Below the pieces are notes generated by a model. That model made no database searches and was not told the DNA's origin. It was given only the letters and a program-made list of their open reading frames with translations. Source: an uncultured Silvanigrella sp. (lineage in GTDB: Bacteria; Bdellovibrionota_B; Oligoflexia; Silvanigrellales; Silvanigrellaceae). Taken from it: a stretch of DNA of 32,154 nt. The stretch is from contig CAIZJW010000296.1 in assembly GCA_903933385.1 (NCBI GenBank), forward strand, positions 1-32,154, in the 5' to 3' direction. The translations under genes were made by a program, and so were the position numbers. Shown here one piece after another: positions 16,478-24,837 of the stretch (positions are counted from its first letter, which is position 1; each line of letters opens with the position of its first letter).

Positions 16478-17697
16478 CAGAGTCCTTTGAGAGTTTTATT
16501 CCAATAAATTTTAGGCCTGATATACCTGTTCAAAATCCAGCTCACACGAGAGGGAGAGAACGGGCTTCCTGGCAAACTAGGAAGGAGTTGACCTTCGTAT
16601 CCAATTTCCGCTTCGAGAGATTTTCCAATGCCTAAATACAAAGGGCACGACGTGTATCCGTTGTAGCGCGCCGGAAGAGAATGAGCTTTCCCTGCTTTAA
16701 AGAGCGATAAAATATTGAGCGCAACCACTTCAGCTTGTTTGATAGCCGCACTTGCTGATTTCATGGTGGGTAATCCCGCAACGTCTCCCAGTCCGAAGAT
16801 ATTTAAAAAGCGGGGATGTTGAAGTGTAAAAGGATCGACAAGAAGCCAGTCTGATTGCGTTCCTTCGCCATGATGGAGTTGCGATTCCCGAATAAAAGAG
16901 GGCGCCCGCATGCGTGGTGTGATGTGGGCAAAATCGTATCTAACATTGCGAATATTCCTGGTAGCAGCAATCTCACTGACTGGTGTGAGCAGCACTTGTC
17001 TGTTGCGTGCGTCAATTTTTGTGACTTCATGTTCCTGCAAGAGTTCAATTCCTCTTCTTTTTGCATTTTCGACAACTGTTTGTTCATAGCCGGGCAAGCC
17101 AAAGAAACCTGGGTAGGGGGTAATAAACACAATTCTTGAAACCTCGCGAACACCAGATTTTCTCAATTGGTCGTCGATGAGATTGATGATTTTAAATGGC
17201 GCGGATGCGCATTTTATGGGGCCTGATGGCATGCTAAAAAGCATCAGTCCGCCTGTAAATTGGCTGAGCAAAGTTCTACACTTGTCTAGGTTTGACGAAT
17301 CGTAAATCGAACAGACTGGATTGTTTCTGTCGCTCAATGATTCGCCAAGGCCACTGACAGATTCCACATCGAGCGTGAGTCCGGGCGCCAGAACTAGAAC
17401 TCTGTAACCAAGGAATTCACCACTGCTCAATTGAATGGTGTTATTTTCAGCATCGACGCGCGTGAGCGCATCCCGGACCCAATGACAGCGTGTGGGAATG
17501 ACTTCACTCATGGCGCGTTTGCCGAGTTGTGGCTGTTCCAGACCTGCTGCTATGAAGGTGAACGAAGGTTGGTGAAAGTGATTGCCTGATGGCTCGATGA
17601 CGGCGATGTTTAAGTTGCCCGCAGCGCGTTTTAAGCGAGCAGCGGTTGTGATTCCCGCAGTGCCCCCGCCAACGACCACAACATCAAACACCTTCAT
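16477..17697 (-). CDS. sulfide:quinone oxidoreductase, type II-like
   Basis: This 406-residue FAD-dependent disulfide oxidoreductase has an N-terminal dinucleotide fold (VVVVGGGTAGI) and a second FAD block FGLGDVAGLP. The two redox cysteines known from human SQOR and yeast Hmt2 appear in matching contexts: Cys163 in GPIKCASAP and Cys351 in GYTSCPL. The third cysteine used by type I enzymes is not evident. The enzyme would oxidise sulfide and pass electrons to the quinone pool, for sulfide detoxification or persulfide metabolism. The amphipathic C-terminus (RYIRPKIYWNKTL) fits membrane docking. The ATG at 17697 is preferred over 17712 because GGAG lies nine bases upstream. No persulfide dioxygenase or rhodanese is next to it. 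A related flavoprotein role is possible, but the two Cys contexts argue strongly for SQR. Confidence 0.85.
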   Translation of the reverse strand: MKVFDVVVVGGGTAGITTAARLKRAAGNLNIAVIEPSGNHFHQPSFTFIAAGLEQPQLGKRAMSEVIPTRCHWVRDALTRVDAENNTIQLSSGEFLGYRVLVLAPGLTLDVESVSGLGESLSDRNNPVCSIYDSSNLDKCRTLLSQFTGGLMLFSMPSGPIKCASAPFKIINLIDDQLRKSGVREVSRIVFITPYPGFFGLPGYEQTVVENAKRRGIELLQEHEVTKIDARNRQVLLTPVSEIAATRNIRNVRYDFAHITPRMRAPSFIRESQLHHGEGTQSDWLLVDPFTLQHPRFLNIFGLGDVAGLPTMKSASAAIKQAEVVALNILSLFKAGKAHSLPARYNGYTSCPLYLGIGKSLEAEIGYEGQLLPSLPGSPFSPSRVSWILNRYIRPKIYWNKTLKGL

Positions 17698-17860
17698 GAG
17701 CGCAAACTCCATTCATCGTCTACGTTCTTGATTTCGGAACTCTAGATAAGTCTTCAAGGAGTGGGTGGTTTTAGGTTCGGTTCCGCTTGGTTGGGAGAAG
17801 GGTTAATAACCGCTGCTCTTCTATAGGTTTTTGTGCAGGAATAACTTGCACACGAGTGAA

Positions 17861-19195
17861 TTAGTGTTCGTTGATTGATTTGATGCCGTTGTTAAAGGCG
17901 CTGAGCAGAGTGAGGTCGTAATGTAGTTTGTTCCAGTCGCTGACACTCGCAGAAACGACGCGACTTGCATCAGGCGTCGACAAAATCTTTTCAGCTTCAA
18001 TCACAAGTTGAGCAGCGTTTGTTGAAGGACGTAGTCTTTCGAAAAATGAGCCTGAAGTGAGGTGAATTTCAGACAGTCGTTTCAAAACTCCTTCAGTGAA
18101 GAAGACTAGGCCTGCCCCAATAGGAAGTGTCATTGATTGCTGTAATTGCCAATCGTGAGAGTCGTTAATTGAGAAAACTTTCAAAGCAGCAACCGACGGG
18201 AGCGAAAGTGTGTCGGCTGCTTTGCCGAAAAGAACTGGAGGAGGGAAGCCGGCATTGTGCCACTTCGCGACTCCGTTTTTCTGGGAGAATTCAAATAGAA
18301 TAAAATGAACTTCATCCTGCATTGTGAGTAAATGAGAAAGACTATTGAGTGACTGTGCAAAGTGCTGCGTAAAATCAGAGAAACTTGATTGTTGTGCGTT
18401 GTTTTCAAAGAGCCTGAGTTGCGCTGCAAGGCTTGAGACGAAAGCAATCGACCGCAGGGATGAACGCTCATTCTTGACTTTGCTATTGTGTCGAATGATG
18501 GCTGATCGAAAGATGTCTTGTTGAGGAACATGACTCAAAAAAACATGTTCTTTTCCGTCGAGCACGCTAGGGAGATGAAATGCGCGCAAACTTTGTGCGT
18601 ACAGAAACGGCGAACCAACCTGATGAATGGCCTCCGAAAGTCGTGAACCTAATATTTTCTCAACCTGACTTTCCCACTCCACTTTTTTTATCAGATGATC
18701 TTCTCGTAAAGTCAGGGCTTGAGTGATTGCGCGAGTGTAGCCTTCGAGCACTGGTGCAATGATACCCTGCTGCGTGCGTGAATCTTCGGTGTGATAAACA
18801 ACAACTTCAATGGCCTGCTTATGCAGTTCGTAGGGGATGTAGCAGATTGTTTTGTGGAGCTCCTCTCTCGACGTTTCTACAGGCCTTGTTTGGCTATTCA
18901 TAAGAATGCGATTCTGCATTCTGAAAAATGAGTCGAGTTTGAATGAAGCGTCGGGAAGCCAAAGATGAGACGTGCAGACATCGATGTGAAAATGAGCCGC
19001 GACCGGACTCAACGGCGCCAGACCGTGACAAATAGCATCTGTGGCATGACGGCAAAACGACTCGAAGTTCAACGAGGGAGAAAGGTGTGAGATGTGGTGA
19101 AGCACGGAGGCAAGTGCTTTGAACCAAGCATCGAATTGAACGTTAACATGTTGTTCACGTTTACGTCCCCATAGGTCATTTAGCAGTGCTTTCAT
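17861..19195 (-). CDS. GAF-like plus degenerate SpoIIE/PP2C-type phosphatase protein
   Basis: This cytoplasmic protein of about 444 residues begins with a GAF-like region (residues about 25-165). A charged helical linker follows, then a C-terminal domain with the shape of a SpoIIE-type serine phosphatase. Recognisable echoes of the family are NAGFPPPVLF (usually AGHPPP), VFFTEGV (usually YTDGV) and HYDLTLL (usually DDxTLL). The early metal-binding motifs (GGD and DxxGHG) cannot be found; only LRSIAFVSSLAAQL stands where the second is expected. It may therefore be a pseudophosphatase that binds rather than cuts. The start is uncertain: ATG at 19195 or TTG at 19231, neither with a strong ribosome site. 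It lies 22-57 bp after potD on the same strand, so it probably belongs to the pot transcript. Confidence 0.6.
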   Translation of the reverse strand: MKALLNDLWGRKREQHVNVQFDAWFKALASVLHHISHLSPSLNFESFCRHATDAICHGLAPLSPVAAHFHIDVCTSHLWLPDASFKLDSFFRMQNRILMNSQTRPVETSREELHKTICYIPYELHKQAIEVVVYHTEDSRTQQGIIAPVLEGYTRAITQALTLREDHLIKKVEWESQVEKILGSRLSEAIHQVGSPFLYAQSLRAFHLPSVLDGKEHVFLSHVPQQDIFRSAIIRHNSKVKNERSSLRSIAFVSSLAAQLRLFENNAQQSSFSDFTQHFAQSLNSLSHLLTMQDEVHFILFEFSQKNGVAKWHNAGFPPPVLFGKAADTLSLPSVAALKVFSINDSHDWQLQQSMTLPIGAGLVFFTEGVLKRLSEIHLTSGSFFERLRPSTNAAQLVIEAEKILSTPDASRVVSASVSDWNKLHYDLTLLSAFNNGIKSINEH

Positions 19196-19252
19196 GTTCA
19201 ACGCTCGCAGCAGTAGTTGTTTACCGGGCAATTCTTGGTTCTGACAATGCGA

Positions 19253-20356
19253 TTAACGTTGCGCAGAGGGTGGTTCAACAGGGAGAGCATCTTCTGTTCT
19301 GACCTCGGCCCAAGCTGTATCGACAGCTTCAATTGCGTTTCCAAGGTCTTTAAAGAGTTCGAGTCGTGCTTCGACCTCTTTAGGGGGGTATATTGAGGTG
19401 TTGTTCAATTCCGACTGTGGAAGCAATTGTCTTGCTTTGTCGTTTGTTGTTCCATAATGGATTGAAAGGGCAATCCTTTGGTTGATTTCTGGGGTCATAA
19501 CAAAGTTAATAAACTCTGCTGCCAGCTCGGGTTCTCGCGCGCCGCTTGGTATTGCCAAGTTGTCTACCCAAAGCGTGGCCCCATCCTCGGGAATAACGTA
19601 ACGAAGCTCAGGGTTTTGGTCTTGCATTTTTACGATGTCTCCGCTGTAGGCTTGGGCCATCCAAAGATCTCCGGATGCAAGTAGATCCTTGTAGCTCATT
19701 GTATCGAAGCGGCTCACCATCGGTTTAAATGCGAGCAATGTATCTTTAGCTTTCTTAAGGTCATCAGTTTGGATGGAATTGAGAGAAATTCCATTCGCCT
19801 TGAGAGCTGCTCCCAAAACTTCACGTGGATCATCGAGGAGGCTAATGCGCTTGTTCGATGATTGCGCCTTCGCGACGTCAAAGAATTCTTTCCAGCTTTT
19901 GGGCGGTTTTTCAACCTTTTTAGAGTTGTAGGCAAAGCCTGTTGTTCCCCACATGTATGGAACAACGTGCTCACCCGTTTCATCATAGTTGACGTTGCGG
20001 AAGCGTTCCGAAAGGTGAACGAGGTTTGGGATTTTCTCACGAGGAAGTTTCATTAAGAGGTTGTCTTGCTTCATGGAGGCGATGACGTAGTCGGAAGGGA
20101 CGATGACATCGAAGCCAGCACCACCAGCCTTGATTTTCGAAATCATCACTTCATTTGAAGGAAAGTTCTCTTCAACCACCTTCACGTTAAATTTCTGCTC
20201 AAACTCGCGGATGATTTGTTTGTCGATGTAGTCAGTCCAGGTGTAAACGTGGAGAGTCTTTTGTGTTGAGGTCGTTTTACCTTTCAGAACAACCAGCGTT
20301 GTTGCCAAACCACCTACAACACCAAGAACGGCTACAACGAGTGCTTTTGTTTTCAT
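19253..20356 (-). CDS. potD: polyamine ABC transporter substrate-binding protein (PotD/PotF family)
   Basis: This 367-residue periplasmic binding protein for spermidine or putrescine has a hydrophobic N-terminal signal or anchor (residues 6-25). The family opening block LHVYTWTDYID follows, then FDVIVPSDY, YMWGTTGFAYNS, LWMAQAYSGD and EFINFVMTPE. The last gene of the classical potABCD order, it overlaps potC by four bases (ATGA). It has a strong AGGA ribosome site before its ATG. The signal has no lipobox. The binding-pocket acidic and aromatic residues can only be judged by alignment, so the choice between spermidine and putrescine is open. Confidence 0.92.
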   Translation of the reverse strand: MKTKALVVAVLGVVGGLATTLVVLKGKTTSTQKTLHVYTWTDYIDKQIIREFEQKFNVKVVEENFPSNEVMISKIKAGGAGFDVIVPSDYVIASMKQDNLLMKLPREKIPNLVHLSERFRNVNYDETGEHVVPYMWGTTGFAYNSKKVEKPPKSWKEFFDVAKAQSSNKRISLLDDPREVLGAALKANGISLNSIQTDDLKKAKDTLLAFKPMVSRFDTMSYKDLLASGDLWMAQAYSGDIVKMQDQNPELRYVIPEDGATLWVDNLAIPSGAREPELAAEFINFVMTPEINQRIALSIHYGTTNDKARQLLPQSELNNTSIYPPKEVEARLELFKDLGNAIEAVDTAWAEVRTEDALPVEPPSAQR

Positions 20357-21210
20357 AAATGGTCCTTTCCTGACTGTTTTCCAGTCGCATCAATGCGGCT
20401 GAGCAGCAAACCGGCTGCAAAGAAGAACGCCGCGATGAACAGTAGCAGGGATGATACCACGTTGATTTCTGGTGTCATCGCTCGCCGCCCCTGAAGTGAC
20501 CAAATGTAAATTGGAAGCGTTTGGAGAGAACTTCCCCCTGTTGAGAGGAAGTAGCTGACGTAGAAGTCGTCAAGTGAAACTGCAAACGAGAGGCAACTTG
20601 CTGCAGCGAATCCAGGGACAAGTTGAGGAAGCATGACCCGAAAGAAAACTTGTCGCGGAGTTGCTCCAAGGTCGATGGCTGCCAGTTCCTGCTGAAGGTC
20701 ATAACATTTGAAGCGGTTTCGCAAGACGAGAGCTGCGTAGCCGAGGGCGAGGGTGGTGTGTCCGAGAATGATTGAGCCCATTGAGTCAAGAGGGATTCCA
20801 ATGTTGCTCGCAGCGGGGCGGAAAATTTGCGACACAACTACGAGAAGGCCAATTGCGATGACAATTTCAGGCATGAACAGTGGGAGACTCATAAGGGAAT
20901 CGCCCGCAGCAGCGATTTTTTTATTCTGTTGCCGATGCGACCACAGCGCGTAAAGAAAACCAATCACAACGGCAAAACATGTGCTCACCGTGGCAACCAT
21001 GATGCTATTAAATAGGGCTGAAAGCATTTCAGGATTTTCAAGTGTTTTTTCATACCAGCGCAGGGAAAAGCCTTCCCAGCGCAGTGCATATGAGCTTGCG
21101 TTGAATCCAAAAACGACCAAAAAAAGCACAGGACAGTACAAGATGAAGAGCAACAGAATGCTCCAAACAAGGATGCCTATTTTCTTCAGTCGAGATGTGC
21201 GATTGACCAT
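20353..21210 (-). CDS. potC: polyamine ABC transporter permease (PotC)
   Basis: This 285-residue inner-membrane permease has six membrane segments and the EAA-type ATPase coupling loop ELAAIDLGATPRQVFFRVMLP. The ORF-track start at 21318 would add 36 residues that lie inside potB in another frame. I prefer the ATG at 21210, preceded by GAGAAGAG and opening with a short basic segment before the first membrane helix. This still overlaps the potB end by 25 bp, as is common in pot operons. Together with PotB it forms the translocation pore. Its C-terminal coding end overlaps the potD start by four bases. Confidence 0.92.
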   Translation of the reverse strand: MVNRTSRLKKIGILVWSILLLFILYCPVLFLVVFGFNASSYALRWEGFSLRWYEKTLENPEMLSALFNSIMVATVSTCFAVVIGFLYALWSHRQQNKKIAAAGDSLMSLPLFMPEIVIAIGLLVVVSQIFRPAASNIGIPLDSMGSIILGHTTLALGYAALVLRNRFKCYDLQQELAAIDLGATPRQVFFRVMLPQLVPGFAAASCLSFAVSLDDFYVSYFLSTGGSSLQTLPIYIWSLQGRRAMTPEINVVSSLLLFIAAFFFAAGLLLSRIDATGKQSGKDHL

Positions 21211-22037
21211 CTGGCACTCTTCTCCGATTTTTGGCGAGACAGGAGAATGAAACTGGAAGAAAGTACAGCGGCAGCAGCGACGAGGAGGCAGATGCTGAGA
21301 GCAGCACCAAAAGGCCAATTCGGTCGACCGCTGCCCAAAAATTGGCCCTCTATTTGAGTGCCAAGTGTTGCAACTAGTCCGCCACCAATCATGCGAGGGA
21401 TGAGGTACTCGCCGAGCATTGGTACGAAAACAAACAAGAAGCTTGCGAATAAACCAGAACGGGTTTCAGGTATAATTATATGCCACCAGCGTTGTAATGT
21501 GCTTGCCCCCAAATCTTGAGCAGCTTCCAGCTGTGAACGCTCCATTTTTTCGAACACGCTGTACAAAGGGAGAAACATAATTGGCAGATAACCATAAATA
21601 AGGCCTACAAAGACTCCAAACTGTGAGCTCACAAAAGCAAAGTCGAGCCCAAAGCCCCGCAGTGCTCGGCTGAAAATTCCCTCAGGGCGAAACAACACAA
21701 ACCAAGCATAGATTCTAACGACAAAGTTGAGTCCGAGGGGAATGGTGAACAATGCAAGCCAAAGATTCTTTTTTTTGCTTGGCATGCGCGAAATTGACCA
21801 GGTTACGGGAACTGCGATGGCAAGAACCGTAAGGGCGGCCAAGAAAGACATCGCAACGCTGTCGATAATAATGTTGCTGTAGGGTGGAGTGAGTGCTCGG
21901 CTGAACTGATGGAGGTCAAAGGTTGTTATTGAGGTTGAGGCTGCCGTTGGTTGAAGGCTCAACAAAACAAGCCACAGAAACGGCAATAAAATAAAACAGC
22001 TCATCCAAATCTTGGCCGGTAGTCCCCACCACTTCAT
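21186..22037 (-). CDS. potB: polyamine ABC transporter permease (PotB)
   Basis: This 283-residue permease has six hydrophobic segments and the coupling loop LEAAQDLGASTLQRWWHIIIPE. The family-typical PLNYG-like region appears as IPLGLNFVVRIYAWFVL. It shares an ATGA overlap with the end of potA, so the two are translationally coupled. Position and length match PotB of the spermidine/putrescine importer. It has no unusual features. Confidence 0.93.
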   Translation of the reverse strand: MKWWGLPAKIWMSCFILLPFLWLVLLSLQPTAASTSITTFDLHQFSRALTPPYSNIIIDSVAMSFLAALTVLAIAVPVTWSISRMPSKKKNLWLALFTIPLGLNFVVRIYAWFVLFRPEGIFSRALRGFGLDFAFVSSQFGVFVGLIYGYLPIMFLPLYSVFEKMERSQLEAAQDLGASTLQRWWHIIIPETRSGLFASFLFVFVPMLGEYLIPRMIGGGLVATLGTQIEGQFLGSGRPNWPFGAALSICLLVAAAAVLSSSFILLSRQKSEKSARWSIAHLD

Positions 22038-23131
22038 GTCAGACGACTTTCGCTAAAGAAAGACGAACTCGGATTTATGATTAACATAGATACATGCTCG
22101 CCGGTGGCGATGGGTTCGTGTCCTGCTGAAGATTGATCGATGGTTAGAGTTCTCTTGTGATTGCCTTGCAATTCTACGTGATATCTCACTGTAGCTCCGA
22201 GAAATTGGCGCATCTGAATAACCCCAGAAAGCGATTTTAGTTCCTCGGTTTGTTTCTTTTTTAAGATAATTTGTTCTGGTCGAACGAGAATATCTCCGTT
22301 AATTGGATAATTTTCCGGGAGTACCTCTGCGTTTGTCTCGTGTAATAAAAAATGATGATTCGAATTGAGACAACGGGCATGGTCGAGGGAGGTTTTTTCA
22401 GCAGGAATGAAATTTGCAGTTCCAATAAATTGGGCAACGAAGCGGCTCGCGGGACGCGAGTAGAGTTCTTCAGGGGATGCAACTTGTTCGAGGCGGCCTG
22501 CATTGAGTATGGCAATGCGATCGGACATGGCAAATGCCTCTTCCTGATCGTGCGTGACGTAAAGGAATGTCATGCCGAGCTGGCGTTGCAGAGTTTTGAG
22601 CTCCCACTGCATTTCTTTTCTCAACTGTAGGTCGAGAGCGCCGAGAGGTTCGTCGAGAAGTACGAGTTTCGGCCGAGGGGCAACGGCTCTTGCCAAGGCA
22701 ACTCGCTGCTGCTGACCTCCAGAGAGTTCGGTCACTCGGCGCCGGGCGTGTTGGTTCATTCGCACCAAAGACAATGCCTCGGCAACTCTTGATACAACGA
22801 GATCTTCTGGAAGTTTCTGCATCCGCAAACCGAAAGCTACGTTTTCGAACACGTTTAGATGGGGAAATAATGCGTAATTCTGAAATACTAGATTGAGATC
22901 TCTGCGCTGCGGAGGAAGGTGGGTCGCATCACTTCCGCACCAGAGGAGTTTCCCTTGATTTGGCTGAAGGAAGCCCGCGATAATTCGTAGGAGAGTTGTT
23001 TTTCCGCAACCCGATGGACCGAGCAGTGAGAAAAATTCGCCAAGTCGAACCTCCATCGAAACACTTTTCAGAATCTCCCGACCTGCCATCGAAGCTGAAA
23101 TGGATTGGAGAGAAAGAAGTGTTTCGCTCAT
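22034..23131 (-). CDS. potA: polyamine ABC transporter ATP-binding protein (PotA)
   Basis: This 365-residue ATPase energises polyamine uptake. It has Walker A GPSGCGKTT, Q-loop FQNYALFPH, signature LSGGQQQRVALARA, Walker B LVLLDEPLGALD and H-loop VTHDQEEA. These are followed by a C-terminal regulatory TOBE-type region (about 240-365) containing ILVRPEQI. The signature and length are those of the CUT1/PotA group of importers. It is the first pot gene in the run and has a barrel-like gene 45 bp upstream on the same strand. Only a distant GAGGA (12 bases) precedes the ATG, so initiation may be weak or coupled. Confidence 0.93.
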   Translation of the reverse strand: MSETLLSLQSISASMAGREILKSVSMEVRLGEFFSLLGPSGCGKTTLLRIIAGFLQPNQGKLLWCGSDATHLPPQRRDLNLVFQNYALFPHLNVFENVAFGLRMQKLPEDLVVSRVAEALSLVRMNQHARRRVTELSGGQQQRVALARAVAPRPKLVLLDEPLGALDLQLRKEMQWELKTLQRQLGMTFLYVTHDQEEAFAMSDRIAILNAGRLEQVASPEELYSRPASRFVAQFIGTANFIPAEKTSLDHARCLNSNHHFLLHETNAEVLPENYPINGDILVRPEQIILKKKQTEELKSLSGVIQMRQFLGATVRYHVELQGNHKRTLTIDQSSAGHEPIATGEHVSMLIINPSSSFFSESRLT

Positions 23132-23176
23132 GAGTGACTGGGGTCCTCGTGCGCTGTTCCATTGTTTTCAAACAAC

Positions 23177-24055
23177 TCAAAACCTCCAGGCGGCGCTCAC
23201 ACCCACTTGTGTCGTGGGATGGTTTGAAAGATTTTGCAGATAGGGTTGCAGAGAATCGAGCATGGATACAAGGTCCGTGTCCGAAAAAGTTTCGACACCC
23301 CCCGTTCCCTGACGCACGTATACAAGGTCTGTCGCCCCATAACTCCACAGTGGCCAATTCCATCCGCCAAAGAACTCAATTGACAGATTATTAGCTATCA
23401 AGCTGTGTCGATAGCCAGCCTTTGCTGCGCCACCAGCAGCAATAGCCCAGCCACTAAAGACAAGGGGCTCACCGGCGATGGTTGTAAAGTTGGAGACGCA
23501 GCGACTTGTGCGCAACGTCGGTGTAGCCGCAACATATGTATTGAGGGGCAAGTTCAATGAAAGCTCCGGGACCGCCAATTCAACGTCCCAAAGATACGCG
23601 TCGGTTTTTTGGATCTTTTTAGAGTATTCGCTGTCTTTTACGGCACTTTCGAAGCTCGATGAGAGTTGAGTGTAGGAACCGGTTGCGCGAATAGAGGTTG
23701 CCCATGTTTTTGAAAGAGCCGAAAATGAAAGTGAAATTGACGGTCGTGGAAGCGGGAGAAGCACGCCTGCACCAACACCCAGTGCCATCTCCTTGGTTCC
23801 AAGCTTTGGCTTGCGGCTTGGCGTGTTGAGAGCTTTACCCACCTGACTCTTTTCCTGTGGGTCGAGGGTCCCGCCCTCACGGGCTGAATTTTGCAGCTGT
23901 GAGTCTTTCATTCGATTCGTTGTATCGCTTGCCTCTGCAGCTTTGGCAGCCTGAGGAAAAACGACAACGCCTCCCGAGGCGACCAGAGGAATAAGCCCTG
24001 TCCATGAAAGTGCTCTGAAAGGTGAGGAATCAAGAGGCAATGCAAACCCTTTCAC
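23177..24055 (-). CDS. predicted small outer-membrane barrel protein upstream of potA
   Basis: I do not recognise a family. The 292-residue protein has an N-terminal hydrophobic segment ending in AKAAEA, as in a signal peptide. A charged linker (about 40-85) follows, then alternating strand-like segments. It ends in Trp-Arg-Phe, a typical outer-membrane barrel terminus recognised by BamA. The start is GTG, with GGCGGA about eight bases upstream. It lies 45 bp before potA on the same strand and may be co-transcribed, which would suggest a porin or surface role connected with polyamines; that is inference. A 7-bp inverted repeat sits in the short region it shares with efp. Confidence 0.6.
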   Translation of the reverse strand: MKGFALPLDSSPFRALSWTGLIPLVASGGVVVFPQAAKAAEASDTTNRMKDSQLQNSAREGGTLDPQEKSQVGKALNTPSRKPKLGTKEMALGVGAGVLLPLPRPSISLSFSALSKTWATSIRATGSYTQLSSSFESAVKDSEYSKKIQKTDAYLWDVELAVPELSLNLPLNTYVAATPTLRTSRCVSNFTTIAGEPLVFSGWAIAAGGAAKAGYRHSLIANNLSIEFFGGWNWPLWSYGATDLVYVRQGTGGVETFSDTDLVSMLDSLQPYLQNLSNHPTTQVGVSAAWRF

Positions 24056-24080
24056 TCGTAAGTTCCGCCAGTATAAACGA

Positions 24081-24102
24081 GCTGTTTGTCTTGTAAAACA
24101 GC
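24081..24102. repeat. 7-bp inverted repeat in the efp/barrel divergent region
   Basis: GCTGTTT and AAACAGC flank an eight-base spacer, centred about 35 bases upstream of the barrel GTG and 85 bases before the efp ATG. It could be an operator or an RNA hairpin. There is no T-run, so it is not a terminator. Confidence 0.35.
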
Positions 24103-24175
24103 ATGTTGCTCGGTGTTCTGTGATTGCTTTTTGGCGGCAGCAGTGTTAACCCCGCTCCCGAAGGAGATTCCACCC

Positions 24176-24754
24176 ATGACAATGTATGAAACCCGTGATT
24201 TTCGCCGTGGCCTGAAAATTGAAATGAACAATGATCCATGGGTTATTGTCGATTTCCAACATGTGAATCCGGGTAAGGGTGCCGCCTTCACACGCACAAA
24301 GATGAGAAATCTCCGCACTGGTCAGGTTCTTGAGCAGAACATTAAGAGCGGCGACAAGGTTGCAAAACCTGATACCGAAGAACGCAATATGCAGTATCTC
24401 TACCGAGACTCTGAAGGCTTCCATTTCATGGATCAAGCCAACTATGAGCAAATCTCGCTGACTGAAGACTACGTAGGTGACACAAAATATTACTTGCTCG
24501 AGAACTCCGTTTTGAAAGTTCTTTATTATCAAGGAAAACCAATTGCATGCGAAACGGAGACGTTTTGTGAACTTAAGGTTGTTGATACCCCTCCGGGCGT
24601 TCGTGGTGACACGGCAACGGGTGGCTCAAAACAAGCCACATTGGAAACTGGACTCGTGGTTTCGGTTCCATTCCATATCAACGAAGGCGATGTTTTGCGC
24701 ATCGACACTCGTGATAATTCATATGCTGACCGCGTGAGCGTCAGAGGTAAATAA
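24176..24754 (+). CDS. efp: translation elongation factor P
   Basis: This 192-residue protein rescues ribosomes stalled at polyproline stretches. The KOW-like N-terminal domain, two OB domains and the C-terminal motif RIDTRDNSYADRV are complete. The tip-loop residue is a lysine in NPGKGAAF, and with the chosen ATG it falls exactly at position 34, as in E. coli. A lysylated (EpmA/EpmB) form is therefore expected rather than a rhamnosylated arginine; the modifying enzymes are not in this window. The start at 24176 has AAGGAG nine bases upstream, and the ORF-track extension to 24086 is discarded. It is followed by accB, as in many proteobacteria. Confidence 0.96.
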   Translation: MTMYETRDFRRGLKIEMNNDPWVIVDFQHVNPGKGAAFTRTKMRNLRTGQVLEQNIKSGDKVAKPDTEERNMQYLYRDSEGFHFMDQANYEQISLTEDYVGDTKYYLLENSVLKVLYYQGKPIACETETFCELKVVDTPPGVRGDTATGGSKQATLETGLVVSVPFHINEGDVLRIDTRDNSYADRVSVRGK

Positions 24755-24767
24755 TTAAAGAGAAGGG

Positions 24768-24797
24768 GCGCGGTTTTAAAGTTGATTCCGCGCTTTT
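24768..24797 (+). terminator. possible terminator or attenuator between efp and accB
   Basis: GCGCGG and CCGCGC form a perfect six-pair GC stem around a 14-base loop, followed by TTTT. It lies in the 83-bp efp-accB gap. The short T-run and long loop suggest partial termination at most. Confidence 0.45.
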
Positions 24798-24837
24798 CCA
24801 ATAGTCCCAATTGATGTCCTGAGGGAGAGAATTCCGC

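Noticed and set aside
17821-17860. TGTGCA/TGCACA inverted repeat near the end of the phosphatase-like gene, as a terminator
   Set aside because: On the minus strand the repeat is followed by A residues, not T; on the plus strand no gene ends there.
22929-23363. 144-residue minus-strand ORF overlapping potA and the barrel-like gene
   Set aside because: Out of frame with both same-strand genes and without a family or signal.
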